64,000 bases of DNA from contig NZ_CP076538.1 in assembly GCF_018885265.1 (NCBI RefSeq), forward strand, positions 7,104,001 to 7,168,000, read 5' to 3'. A model generated the notes under the pieces. It had not been told where the DNA came from. It ran no database searches and saw only the letters and a program-made list of their open reading frames with translations. This document shows, one piece after another, positions 34,237 through 43,692 of the stretch. The DNA is from Amycolatopsis aidingensis (lineage in GTDB: Bacteria > Actinomycetota > Actinomycetes > Mycobacteriales > Pseudonocardiaceae). The position numbers and the translations under genes were made by a program. How positions within the stretch are numbered: the stretch's first letter is position 1; the number at the start of each line of letters is the position of its first letter.

Positions 34237-35631
34237 TTGTCGTCTGATGTCAGATCGAAGCCGACCGCACCGCTGGCTCGGTTTCGCAGTGTATTTACCG
34301 GCATGCTCCTCGCTCCCGGAGACCAGGGCTATGACGCGGCGCGGCGCGTATGGAACGCGATGTTCGATCGCAAGCCTGCGCTGATCGCCCGTTGCCGCAC
34401 CACCGGCGACGTGCGGGAGGCACTGCGGTACGCAGCCATCGTGAACCTGCCGGTGACGGTGCGAGGCGGTGGCCACAACGTGGCGGGTGCGGCAGTCGCG
34501 GATGGAGCACTGCTCATCGATCTCTCGCTGATGCGTGACGTTCGGGTGGACCCCGTCGGCCGGGTAGCGCGGGCGCAAGGAGGTTGTTTGCTCAGCGACC
34601 TCGATGCGGCGACGACGGCGCACGACCTGGCCTGCCCCGCTGGGGTCGTGTCGCACACCGGTCTTGGCGGTCTGGTACTCGGTGGGGGATACGGATGGTT
34701 GGCCCGGCAATGGGGGCTGACCTGTGATCACTTGATCGCAGCCGAGGTGGTGCTCGCGGACGGTTCCGTCGTTGAAGCGTCGGAGAGCGAACACGAGGAC
34801 CTCATGTGGGCTCTCCGTGGAGGTGGCGGCAACTTCGGGGTCGTCACCCGCTTCACGCTGCGACTCCGCCCCGTCGGCACGATTCACCATCACACGGCCG
34901 TATATCCTGCCGGTGACGCCGTTTCCGTATTGCGGGCCTACCAGACCTTTGCCGAACAGCAGCCGGATGAATCGCATGTCGTTGGGGCGTTCCAGCAGGC
35001 GGGCGCGAAGGAGTGGGTTCCAGCCGCTCTGGTCGGCGCTCCGGCACTGTTCCTCACTGCGATCCACACCGACGCTGATCGCAACTGGCCGGACCGGGTC
35101 GCGTCGTTCGTCCAGTCGACGGCTCCGGCCGCCGGCTCCTCCCGATCGATGTCCTATCGGGAGCTCCAGTCGATGGCCGATAGGAGCGAACCACACGGGC
35201 ACCGCTACTTCACCAAGTCCCGTTACCTCACCCGGATCGCCGACCCCGCTGAGGAGCTCACTGAGGCGGCCCTGCGTAGCCCGGCACCGTGGTCGTCTAT
35301 CGACTTCGAGTACTTACGAGGCGCCATTGTGCGCCCACCGCCTGGTGGTTCCGCCTTTCCCAACCGGGACGCCTCGTATATCTGCACCGTCTCCGCGCAC
35401 TGGGCGGATCGTCATCGGGACGTGGAGAACATCGAATGGGCGAGGCAGGCGATCGAGCGCCTGGAGCCTTGGCTGGACGCTGGCGCGTACCTCAACTACA
35501 CCAACCGAGAACCGGGCGAGAACGCGGTATGGATTTACGGGACCGAGCGACACGGCCACCTGGCCAAGGTTAAGAAGCGGTACGATCCGGATAATGTTTT
35601 CCGCGGCATTCAGAACATCGATCGCATCTGA
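34237..35631 (+). CDS. FAD-linked oxidoreductase (BBE / 6-hydroxynicotine-oxidase-like)
   Basis: About 465 residues. The FAD_binding_4 domain has LPVTVRGGGHNVAGAAVADG, whose His is the likely covalent flavin site, then CPAGVVSHTGLGGLVLGGGYG, WLARQWGLTCDHL, and RGGGGNFGVVTRFTLRL. The BBE C-terminal motif is AYLNYTNREPGENAVWIYG, RHGHLAKVKKRYDPDNVFRG. The second covalent Cys of bicovalent members is not obvious. Start: the family normally begins just before FRSVFTGMLLAPGD; TTG 34237 fits, while ATG 34147 would add an atypical 30-residue tail. It probably oxidises an amine or alcohol of the pathway and is the first gene of a three-gene run with the AsnA-like and ATP-grasp genes. Confidence 0.88.
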   Translation: MSSDVRSKPTAPLARFRSVFTGMLLAPGDQGYDAARRVWNAMFDRKPALIARCRTTGDVREALRYAAIVNLPVTVRGGGHNVAGAAVADGALLIDLSLMRDVRVDPVGRVARAQGGCLLSDLDAATTAHDLACPAGVVSHTGLGGLVLGGGYGWLARQWGLTCDHLIAAEVVLADGSVVEASESEHEDLMWALRGGGGNFGVVTRFTLRLRPVGTIHHHTAVYPAGDAVSVLRAYQTFAEQQPDESHVVGAFQQAGAKEWVPAALVGAPALFLTAIHTDADRNWPDRVASFVQSTAPAAGSSRSMSYRELQSMADRSEPHGHRYFTKSRYLTRIADPAEELTEAALRSPAPWSSIDFEYLRGAIVRPPPGGSAFPNRDASYICTVSAHWADRHRDVENIEWARQAIERLEPWLDAGAYLNYTNREPGENAVWIYGTERHGHLAKVKKRYDPDNVFRGIQNIDRI

Positions 35632-35690
35632 CCACACACGCACGCCTTCTTCGTCGCGTCCGAAATTGTCTCTCTCTGGGTGGTGGAAAT

Positions 35691-36749
35691 ATGGCAGGCC
35701 GGAAATCGTTGGATAAAATTTCCCTGAGCGCGCCGCGGACATGGAGCAACGAGAAGGGCGCCTTCCTGAGCGCCCTGAGGTCCCCCTGGTACCAGCTCGT
35801 CACTAACCTGGAGGACACGGTACTCGCCGGCACCGTGGACTATGCGCACAGTCGTGGGCTCAGAGCCATGTACCCACCTATGACCACGCGCACGGTTACG
35901 TGCCCGTCGGGACTCGGCAGCGACTCCGCGCCCGTTAGGGTGGCTGTTTGCGGAGTGGATACCTACCTTGTCGACTCACTCCAGTTCTCCCTAGAGTATG
36001 GGATGCGAATCTTGCCCGGCGGCAGCTTCACGATCATGCCGTCGTTCCGACACGAAGAGCCGGACGGCACGCATCTCGGCCAGTTCTTGCACAGCGAGGC
36101 TGAGATCCCAGGCGGACTGGATGAGCTCACCGATTACGTGGAGGGATACGTTCGTCATCTCACGTGGATGATTCTGGACCGGCATGCGGACGACGTGGCC
36201 GCGGCGGCATGCGGACTCTCCCATATGGAGCGAATGCTCGAGAGTTCGGATCCCTTTCTCCGGCTCACCTTCGACGACGCGGCCGACCTCCTGCACAACG
36301 ACTCCCGCTACGTACAGGACGAGGGTGACTGGCGGATTCTCACCCGCGAAGGTGAACGGCGGCTGATGGACACCGTAGGAGAGTTCGTCTGGGTTACCGA
36401 TCACGACCACCTCTCGGTGCCGTTCTACCAGGCGTTCGCGAATAGCGGCCAGACCAAGGCGGCCAACGCCGACCTACTGTTCGGCATGGGTGAGGTCGTC
36501 GGATCTGGCGAGCGGCACGTCAGTGGTGACGAGGTTCGTAAAGCGCTGGCGCTGCACGACGTCCCCGAACGCGACTACGACTGGTACATTCGCATGAAGG
36601 ACGAGTTCCCCATGCGGACCTCAGGGTTCGGCATGGGCGTCGAACGCTTCCTCATGTGGGTACTCCACCATGATGACATTCGAGACATCCCCGTCATCTC
36701 CCGCGTAGCCGAGGACCAGCAGTGGCCGGACAGCGTGCACCGTCCCTGA
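35691..36749 (+). CDS. Class II aminoacyl-tRNA-synthetase-like ligase (AsnRS/AsnA type) without anticodon domain
   Basis: 352 residues consisting of a class II catalytic core only. Motif 2 is SFRHEEPDGTHLGQFLHSEAE and motif 3 is GFGMGVERFLMWVLHHDDI; between them lie FVWVTDHDHLSVPFYQAF and LLFGMGEVVGSGER. There is no OB-fold anticodon-binding domain. Archaeal asparagine synthetase-like enzymes related to AsnRS have this form and make asparagine by aspartyl-adenylate chemistry. Here it might amidate or ligate 3-methylaspartate or another acidic amino acid; it could also load an amino acid onto a carrier or small molecule. It sits 59 bp after the flavin oxidase and 37 bp before an ATP-grasp gene. 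Confidence 0.85.
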   Translation: MAGRKSLDKISLSAPRTWSNEKGAFLSALRSPWYQLVTNLEDTVLAGTVDYAHSRGLRAMYPPMTTRTVTCPSGLGSDSAPVRVAVCGVDTYLVDSLQFSLEYGMRILPGGSFTIMPSFRHEEPDGTHLGQFLHSEAEIPGGLDELTDYVEGYVRHLTWMILDRHADDVAAAACGLSHMERMLESSDPFLRLTFDDAADLLHNDSRYVQDEGDWRILTREGERRLMDTVGEFVWVTDHDHLSVPFYQAFANSGQTKAANADLLFGMGEVVGSGERHVSGDEVRKALALHDVPERDYDWYIRMKDEFPMRTSGFGMGVERFLMWVLHHDDIRDIPVISRVAEDQQWPDSVHRP

Positions 36750-36786
36750 GCACAACTGTAAGCAACTTCCCGAAAAGAGGATCGAC

Positions 36787-38115
36787 GTGCCGACACTCTT
36801 ATTTGCTAATCCCAACAGTCGTGCGATGGTTTCTCGCTTGGAGGACATACCGGAAGACGTGCGACCGACGTACGACACAGTCGCTTCTCGTCTACTATGG
36901 ACTCTAGACAATAGAGACGTCGCCGTCGTCCCGGGACCTGCGGACGCCGAGTTCGTCGACTACGTCAGGCGCGTGCTCGGCTTGACCGGAAGCGGGCCGA
37001 CCGTGCTGAGCCTGCAGGACTTTGACCGGGCGAGTTGGTATCCGGGCGACAATCCGGAGCTGATCGTCGACCTGAAGCGCCGGATCGGTGCCGAGCAGCC
37101 GTGGTCGGTGCGATGTTACCTGCATGACCGGGACGTCGCACACTGGCAACGGCTACTCGGTCTCGAAAGCGAATGGACACCCTACGCCCAGAACATGGCC
37201 GAGCTGGTCAACACCAAGTCGGTCTTCCGGACGCTCGCTGAGGCGGAAGGCATTCCGGTGCCGGAAGGTCGTGTGGTCGACCCCGGCGCGGAACTTGTCG
37301 ACACCGTCACCGATCTACTCAGCCGTACCGGTTCGATCATCCTTAAGGAAGATCGGAACTCGGGCGGCGACGGCAACACCCTCGTCACCACGGATCACGA
37401 CGTGCGCCACATTGGCGCCTACCACGCGGTGCAGCTTCCGGCGTCCGACTGCGCGAATGTCGCCGCGGCTCTCGATGAGATCGGGTTGGCAAGCCCACCG
37501 GCGGCGCCGCGTTTCACGTCTCCGGCGAAGTTCATCTGTGAAGTCTATCACCCTAACGCCCGGACGTTGTCCCCGGAACTCCACATCCCCCGCACCGGCA
37601 CGCCCGTGCTGCTGAATTACGGGGACATGCGCATGGAGCCGGTGTGGAACGGTTACGTCATCCCACCCCAAGACCTCGCACCCCCACTGCACGCCCGGCT
37701 GTGTGCGGTCAGCCAGCAGATCGCCCTCGTCGCCCAGCGCATGGGTTACCAGGGCTTGATAAATATCGACGCCATTGTCACCCCGGCGGGCGAGCTGCTG
37801 TTCACCGAGTTCAACGGGCGCGCTGGCGGAGCGACTAACATCGATGTGATCGCCAGGCGGCTGATCGGGCCGGAGTTCATGGACACGCATGTCCTCGTGA
37901 CGCGCAATGGTATGAAGTCACCTCGGGTGGGAGAAGTCGCCGGACTTCTCGACGACCGTGGGTTGCATTTCGATCGGGCGAAGAGCGCCGGCGTCGTCAT
38001 CACCACCAACAACGCGGCGCTGGGGACGATCGAGTACGTCGCGTTCGGCAGGGATTGGGCCGAAGCCGAGTCGTACGAGTTGCGGCTGGAGGAGTTGTTG
38101 CGCGAGGTGGCCTAA
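36787..38115 (+). CDS. PGM1-like ATP-grasp peptide ligase
   Basis: 442 residues. An N-terminal pre-ATP-grasp domain (PTLLFANPNSRAMVSRL; TVLSLQDFD) is followed by ATP-grasp motifs: NTKSVFRTLAEAEGIPVPEG, SIILKEDRNSGGDGNTLV, ICEVYHPNARTLSPELHI and the metal-binding end MGYQGLINIDAIVTPAGELLFTEFNGRAGG. A C-terminal PGM1-type extension (LHFDRAKSAGVVITTNNAAL) completes it. In pheganomycin biosynthesis PGM1 joins a guanidino-containing non-proteinogenic amino acid to peptides, which fits the amidinotransferase in this cluster. The stop codon TAA (38113-38115) shares its TA with the target site of an IS630 element. Confidence 0.85.
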   Translation: MPTLLFANPNSRAMVSRLEDIPEDVRPTYDTVASRLLWTLDNRDVAVVPGPADAEFVDYVRRVLGLTGSGPTVLSLQDFDRASWYPGDNPELIVDLKRRIGAEQPWSVRCYLHDRDVAHWQRLLGLESEWTPYAQNMAELVNTKSVFRTLAEAEGIPVPEGRVVDPGAELVDTVTDLLSRTGSIILKEDRNSGGDGNTLVTTDHDVRHIGAYHAVQLPASDCANVAAALDEIGLASPPAAPRFTSPAKFICEVYHPNARTLSPELHIPRTGTPVLLNYGDMRMEPVWNGYVIPPQDLAPPLHARLCAVSQQIALVAQRMGYQGLINIDAIVTPAGELLFTEFNGRAGGATNIDVIARRLIGPEFMDTHVLVTRNGMKSPRVGEVAGLLDDRGLHFDRAKSAGVVITTNNAALGTIEYVAFGRDWAEAESYELRLEELLREVA

Positions 38116-39276
38116 AGATCTTTCGGTAATATGGTGAGTCGTTGTGGGTGATTTGTCTTGTCTGGTAGGATAATCGTGGCGTGTCGACACCTTCACGATC
38201 GGGCGGCCAGCGCCAGAAGGCCCGTGCTGGCAGCAAAGTACGTGCTCGCAGGGACTTCGAAGCGCTGCGGGAACGCCGTATGCGGGCGGCGGAGCTGTTT
38301 GCCCAGGGCAAGCGGCAGGTCGATGTGATGGTGGAGTTGGAGGTGTCGGCGCAGACCGCGTCGCGATGGCATCGGGACTGGCTGGCCGGGGGGCGCAGGG
38401 CGCTGGCCGGTGCTGGGCGTGCCGGACGGTTACCGCGGTTGTCTGACGGGCAGATCGCCGAGGTCGAGGCGGCATTGGAACTCGGGCCGAAGGCGAACGG
38501 GTATCCGCCCGATATGTGGACGCTGGCCCGGGTCGCCGAGGTGATCGAGAAGGTCACCGGGGTGCGGTACTCCACCACGCAGACCTGGACGATCCTGCGC
38601 GAACGGCTGGGCTGGAGCAGGCAGTGTCTCGCACGGCGTGCCGTCGAACGCGACGACGAGGCCATCGAGCAGTGGGTCAAGACCGAGTGGCCGCGCATAA
38701 AAAGGGGCCCGGCACCGCGGGGTCCGGAGCTGCTTCCAGGACGAGTCCGGATTCTCCCTGCTGCCCGCAGTGAGGGCCACGTGGGCGCCCCGCGGGCGAC
38801 CCACCGGTTCAACTGGACCCGCATGTCCATGTCCGGGACACTGGCGTACCGGCCCGACCGCAGCGAAGCGACGTTGGTGTTCCAGATCAAAGAAGGCAGC
38901 TACAACACCGACTCGCTGATCGGCTTCCTCACCGACCTGCACGACCACCTCGACGGCCAACCCGTCACCCTGATCTGGGACGGCCTGCCATCCCACCGCT
39001 ACAAGGCCATGAAAGCCTGGCTGGCGACCCAACGCCACTGGCTGAGGGTCGAACCCCTGCCCGGCTACGCCCACGACCTCAACCCCATGGAACAGGTCTG
39101 GGCAACGTCAAAACCCGCGAACTGGCCAACCTCTGCCCCGACACCATCGACCAAGCCCACAACGCCGCACAGACCGGCCTGGAACGCATCGGCACCAGCT
39201 GCCAGCTGTGCTTCAACTTCCTCGACCATACCGGCCTTTCCCTATAACCACCCTCACCCAAATACCGAAAGATCTT
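38115..39276 (+). mobile_element. IS630-family element with TA duplication
   Basis: Terminal inverted repeats AAGATCTTTCGGTA (38115-38128) and TACCGAAAGATCTT (39263-39276) are flanked by TA on both sides (38113-38114 and 39277-39278), the normal IS630/mariner target duplication. The element landed in the TAA stop of the ATP-grasp gene. Because the next base is A on both the IS side and the old flank, the stop codon survived. Confidence 0.88.
38181..39246 (+). pseudogene. IS630 transposase, frameshifted
   Basis: The N-terminal HTH part is intact: RDFEALRERRMRAAELFAQG, VDVMVELEVSAQTASRWHRD, WTLARVAEVIEKVTGVRYS, TTQTWTILRERLGWSRQ. The DDE part is interrupted: the first Asp region (FQDESGFSLLP) is out of frame near 38700-38770, and the frame shifts again near 39105, after LNPMEQVW, before ENT-like ending LANLCPDTIDQAHNAAQ, FNFLDHTGLSL. 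Two frameshifts make it inactive unless supplied in trans. Confidence 0.85.
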
Positions 39277-39345
39277 TAATGGGAGCTGCCGGGGCCGTCG
39301 CAGGGGAGTGTCAGCGATCTTGTGGGTGATGATGTGATCACCTTG

Positions 39346-40202
39346 TCACTGCTGAACGTCGAGCCGGTCGCCGTAGTGCATGGCGAGTGCGTTCAACGCC
39401 TGCTTCCAGCCTACTACCTTTCCAGTGACATTGGAACGGTTCTTGAGTGGATTATTGATCACGAGATAGAGCACTTTGAGCGCGGCCTGATCGTTCGGGA
39501 AATGACCGCGCCGCCGGGTAGCTTGCCGAAACCGGGCGTTCAGGCTCTCAATCGCATTCGTCGTGTACACCAGCCTCCGCAACTCGGGCGGATAAGCAAG
39601 GAACGGTGTGAACTGTTCCCAACTGTTACGCCACAACCTGACCATCGCCGGATAGCGTTCCCCCCACTCGGCGCAGAACTCGACGAACTGCACCTCGGCG
39701 GCCTCCGCAGTGGGCGCGGTGTACATCAGCTTGAGCCGTTTCGTGATCGCCGACCAATACTTCTTCGATGCGTAACGCAGGCTCGCCCGCACCAGGTGTA
39801 CGACGCACAGCTGGACCTCCGCCTGGGGCCACAACGCGGCGATCGTCTCGGGAAGCCCCTTCAGGCCGTCACAGGCAACGACCAGGACATCCTCGACACC
39901 ACGGTTCTTGAGGTCAGACAGATGGTTCAGCCAACCCTTGGCCCCTTCGCCGCCGGTACCGACCCACATGCCCAGCACATCCCGCTCACCCGCCAGGGTG
40001 ATCCCCACCGCGATATAGATCGGCCGGTTCGCTACCACCCCGTCCCGAATCTTGACGTGAATAGCATCGATCAATGGAACTCGCCCGCGATCCAGCGGCC
40101 GCGCCTGCCAAGAATTCAGATCATCGACCACCTTATCAGTGATCTTCGAGATCAGCTCACGCGACACCTGGGCATCATAAATATCGGCCAGGTGCGCTTG
40201 AA
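39346..40202 (-). CDS. IS256 transposase, 3' exon
   Basis: The C-terminal two-thirds of a Mutator-type transposase: QAHLADIYDAQVSRELISKI, VPLIDAIHVKIRDG (first Asp), VGITLAGERDVLGMWVG, DVLVVACDGLKGLPETI (second Asp), QLCVVHLVRASLRYASKK, and YTTNAIESLNARFRQATRRRG with the catalytic Glu. The frame is intact and joins the 5' exon exactly (GAAA + TTCAA gives E-I-Q) once intron A is spliced out, so this transposase could be functional. Confidence 0.88.
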
Positions 40203-42368
40203 GTCGAGTCGGCCTGGGGCGCAGTTCTGACGTTGCCGTCGGTCTGTTTCCCCAGGCCGCTCGCCGAACCCGCCGTGCGCCTTTCAACGCAACGGGCTCT
40301 CCACGGTTTCTGTCGTTAGGCGTGGTTCGTGCAGGGCCACGGGTTGGGGATGCTGCGTCGGCGGTACCGGGTGACCGGTGTCGCCGCGATGTTGCGCAGT
40401 TCGATCCCGTCGGCCGCGATCGGCCGCCACCCTGTTGGGGTTCGTAGCCAGCGGTGGACGTCCTTCCATCTCCAGCGCCGTTTGGTCTTGACCCATCGGA
40501 CGATTCGCCACCAGATGAAGTAGGCAAGCCGGTCGAAGGTGTGCTTGGCCACGGCGTGTCGGAAGTATTCAGCCCAGCCGCGTGTGATCCGATTGATCCG
40601 GATCAACACGGCTCGTAGGTCCTGCTGTGATGTCCTGCGCGTCAGGGCACGGATTCTCGCTTTCAGTGATCGGACGGGCCGATCGCCGACGAAAGTGTAG
40701 AGCCGCCACTGATCGCGGGTCCCTTTCTTGATTCTCCACCGGATGCGGAAACCCAGGAAATCGAACCCGTCGCGTATGTGCACGATCCGAGTCTTGGTCG
40801 GCGACAAACGCAGACCCATCGGAGCGAACACCTGCGCGATTTCCTCGCGCAACGCCACCACGTGGTCCCTGGTGCCGAACACCATGACGACGAAATCGTC
40901 CGCATACCGGACGAGTCGCCAGGTCGGCAGACCCAGGCGCCGATGGCGGTGACGCCGGTTTTCTGTCGACATCCAACCCCCTGGCCGCCAGTCGCGGTGC
41001 ATGTACTCGTCCAGCACCGACAACGCGATATTGGCCAAAAGCGGAGAGAGGATGCCCCCTTGCGGCGTCCCGGTCGGTGTGTCCCGTTCCTCGCCGAGCT
41101 CGGTCAGGACCCCGGCCTTGAGGAACGATTTCACCAGCGTAAGCACACGCTTGTCCGTCACCCGTGCCCGCACGCGGTCCATCAGGGCCACGTGGTCGAT
41201 GGTGTCGAAACAAGCCTCGATGTCGGCATCCAAAACCCATTCGTAGCCGCGGCTCCCGAACAGATGGATATCGGCGATCGCATCATGTGCCCGCCGTTTG
41301 GGCCGGAACCCGAACGAGACCGGATGAAAATCAGCCTCAAAAATCGGTTCCAGGACCAGTTTCAGGGCGGCCTGCACAACGCGGTCGATGACAGTAGGAA
41401 TGCCCAACCTGCGGACTTTCCCCGACCCGACCGGCTTGGGAATCAACCGTTCCCGCACCGGCTGCGGCCGAAACGAACCGTCTTTAACCACGATGCGAAT
41501 GCCACCCAGAAACTCCAGGGCGCCGATGTCCCGCTCGATCCGGGCGACGGTGACGCCGTCCGAACCAGCAGTACGTGCCCCGGCATTCGATGCGACCCGT
41601 TCCCACGCCACACGCAGGGTTGCCGGGTCGTGCACGAGGTTGAACAGGTCATCGAACCGTCGGCCAGGATCGGCCGACGCCCAACGATGAAGCTTGGCCT
41701 GCATTTCCGATACCCGACGGAACGACCCGACGTCGGGTTGTTCCAGAGCGCCGCTATTCAACGGCGCATCTTTCGGCAATGCAGCATCCCTTCTTCTCGA
41801 AACCGCTGCCGTCCTTCCCCCTGTGACCGGCTTTCCCGGCCTCCGAGTACTACGACGGCTCCGCCCTGCCCGGCGTGTTCAGCAGACGGTGTGCCTATCC
41901 CGACGTGCGAGCTGGATGCCCACCAGTCGGGAACCATCACCAGACAGTTCCCGTGTTCACATGCTGATCGCTTGCCGAAGGAGGCATCTGACTTTGTTCC
42001 CGCGATATCGCCGTGACTACGCCGCAGACCTTCACCACGGCCTCCCTGCGAAGGTGAGAATCCCCGCTCAGGAGTTCCCTGCCTCATCCAAGAAACGGGT
42101 GCGCATCGCGACCGGCCATCCACCAGGTTTCAGCCGGTGACTACTTAGGAAACGTAACACGCCAGTTCCTCGCGTATACCTCTTCGACTCGTTTGCCGGA
42201 CCCGCACCATCCGGCAGTTCTGGCACGTCCCGGTTTTGTCGGGGCCGCTTGCCACCCTCACCGGCACCTCCCAGTTCGGGCTGCCCCCAACTTCAACAGG
42301 CCGCTGCGACGGCCCGCAGGAGAAGGTCTTCCACCTCCTCGCGACACAACAGCGCTTTCACGGCGCAC
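40203..42368 (-). mobile_element. Group II intron A, copy 2, apparently complete
   Basis: On the minus strand it starts GTGCGCC (42368) and ends GACTCGAC (40203), as expected for GUGYG...AY. Domain V is a clear 34-nt hairpin at 40266-40299 (GAGCCCGTTGCGTTGAAAGG then CGCACGGCGGGTTC). Domain VI with a GGCCTGGGG / CCCCAGGCC stem follows. The reverse transcriptase lies at 40316-41779. The exon junction falls within the codon after TTGE in the transposase. Confidence 0.85.
40316..41779 (-). CDS. ltrA: Group II intron-encoded reverse transcriptase/maturase (intron A, copy 2)
   Basis: 487 residues, indistinguishable from the protein at 28498-29961. It has RT motifs through RYADDFVVM and a maturase domain, but no visible HNH endonuclease. 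It lies in the domain IV position, ending 17 nt before domain V. With an intact ribozyme around it, this is the likely active source copy. Confidence 0.92.
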   Translation of the reverse strand: MPKDAPLNSGALEQPDVGSFRRVSEMQAKLHRWASADPGRRFDDLFNLVHDPATLRVAWERVASNAGARTAGSDGVTVARIERDIGALEFLGGIRIVVKDGSFRPQPVRERLIPKPVGSGKVRRLGIPTVIDRVVQAALKLVLEPIFEADFHPVSFGFRPKRRAHDAIADIHLFGSRGYEWVLDADIEACFDTIDHVALMDRVRARVTDKRVLTLVKSFLKAGVLTELGEERDTPTGTPQGGILSPLLANIALSVLDEYMHRDWRPGGWMSTENRRHRHRRLGLPTWRLVRYADDFVVMVFGTRDHVVALREEIAQVFAPMGLRLSPTKTRIVHIRDGFDFLGFRIRWRIKKGTRDQWRLYTFVGDRPVRSLKARIRALTRRTSQQDLRAVLIRINRITRGWAEYFRHAVAKHTFDRLAYFIWWRIVRWVKTKRRWRWKDVHRWLRTPTGWRPIAADGIELRNIAATPVTRYRRRSIPNPWPCTNHA

Positions 42369-42792
42369 TTTCACCGGTCGTCAGCCCCTTCGCATACAAG
42401 GAAATGACCGCATCATCGAACCCCTCGACCCGGCGGGCGTATTTCGGCACGATCTGCGGAGTGAACGTACCCTGCCGGTCCCGAGGCACGTCGATCCGCA
42501 CATCACCCACATCGGTCCGTACCGTTTTCGACGACGTGCCGTTCCGCTCGTTCACCCCGAACTTCCCGGCAACATCACCCTTCACATAACCCAGATGATC
42601 ATCAAGCTCGGCGTTCAGCGCCGACTCCAGCACCGTCTTCGTCACCTGCCGCAACAGCCCGTTCGGGCCGACCAGCGACACACCATCCGCACGGGCCTTG
42701 TCGATCAACTCCCGGGCAACCCGCACATCAAGATCATCACCAGCGGAGCCCGCACCGGCAGCCGAGCCGGCCGCCCTGTCTTCACCTGTCAA
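42369..42792 (-). CDS. IS256 transposase, 5' exon
   Basis: 141 codons from ATG 42792: a Gly/Ala-rich start, then VRVARELIDKARADGVSLVG, NGLLRQVTKTVLESALNAEL, DHLGYVKGDVAGKFGVNERN, VRIDVPRDRQGTFTPQIVPK and DDAVISLYAKGLTTGE before the intron 5' site. Without splicing, the frame would stop four codons into the intron (SAP stop). With splicing, a full transposase of about 425 aa results. Confidence 0.88.
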
Positions 42793-43012
42793 CCTAGATC
42801 CTTCCCAACCGGAGCGACCGCTCCAGCATGGTCAAGATCACCCACCACCCACAAGATCACGGACAGTCCCCGTCGCCAGGGCAGACTCCCGTCCGGTAGC
42901 GGCCAGTGGGTGAGCATTCTCGCCGCCAGGCATCCGATGCCTAGACGGCTAGACGGCTTATTCCAAGGGGTGCGGAGACGGCGACGAGGATGAGGGGGTC
43001 CATGATCGTTGT

Positions 43013-43195
43013 GTGACGAACAACCTGGACACCCTCGCGACCGTACTCTACGTGAAGACCGATGATCTGCTGAAGGAGTCGCCCCAGCTGGTGCCGTGGC
43101 GGCCACGGGTGGGTATTGCGCCCGAGCTCACCGGCGCGGAGTCGGTGACGCTGGCAGTGATGCAAGCGTTGCTCGGGTTCACTGAACCGCCCCGG
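43013..43195 (+). pseudogene. IS982-family transposase N-terminal fragment
   Basis: About 60 codons (MTNNLDTLATVLYVKTDDLL, WRPRVGIAPELTGAESVTLA, VMQALLGF) match the N-terminus of IS982 transposases. It breaks at about 43195 and is joined to an IS110 fragment; the DDE core is absent. Confidence 0.75.
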
Positions 43196-43214
43196 GATCG
43201 GTGGAGACTCTGGG

Positions 43215-43629
43215 ATCTACTTGTCCCGACCCGGCCTGGGACAGATCCTGGCGGCCCGGGTCGGTCCTCGGCGAGTTCGGCGACGACGAGCACCCGCTAC
43301 GCCACCGCCAAGAACCGCAAGAACTACGCTGGCACCCAGCCCTATCATCCGCCAGTCCGACAAGAAGAAGACCGTGCTGGCCCGCTTCATCCACAACGCC
43401 CGGCTCGTCGACGCCCTGCACCAGCAGGCCTTCTGCGCCCTCAGCGCCTCACCAGGCGCCCGCGCCTACTCCGACGAACTCCGCCGCCGCATGAATCACC
43501 ACGCCGCCCTCCGTCAGCTATCCAACCGGCTGGTCGGCATCCTTCACGGCTGCCTCAAAACCGGGTATCACCTACAACGAACACACCGCATGGGCACGCC
43601 ACAACCAAGATCAACAAACTGCCGCTTGA
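43215..43629 (+). pseudogene. IS110-family transposase C-terminal fragment
   Basis: Frames mix, but the C-terminal transposase_20 region is clear: LGEFGDDEH, YATAKNRKNYAGT, KKKTVLARFIHNARLVDALH, QAFCALSASPGARAYSDELR, HHAALRQLSNRLVGILHGCL and AWARHNQDQQTAA, ending at the TGA at 43627. Several frameshifts are present, and the N-terminal DEDD domain is missing. Confidence 0.78.
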
Positions 43630-43692
43630 CAAACAAAGCCCATGGGATATCTAAGCCGTCCCACCACAAGCGGCCGGCACGAACACAGTGCT

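Larger units (their letters stand above)
39300..42874 (-). mobile_element. IS256-family element carrying a group II intron
   Basis: Imperfect terminal repeats are visible: GGGGAGTGTCAGCGATCTTG from about 39303 on the left matches, inverted, the sequence around 42850-42873 on the right (CAAGATCACGGACAGTCCCC). Between them lies one transposase gene in two exons with intron A copy 2 between. The ends are given to within about 10 bp. No clean 8-9 bp target duplication was recognised. Confidence 0.75.
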
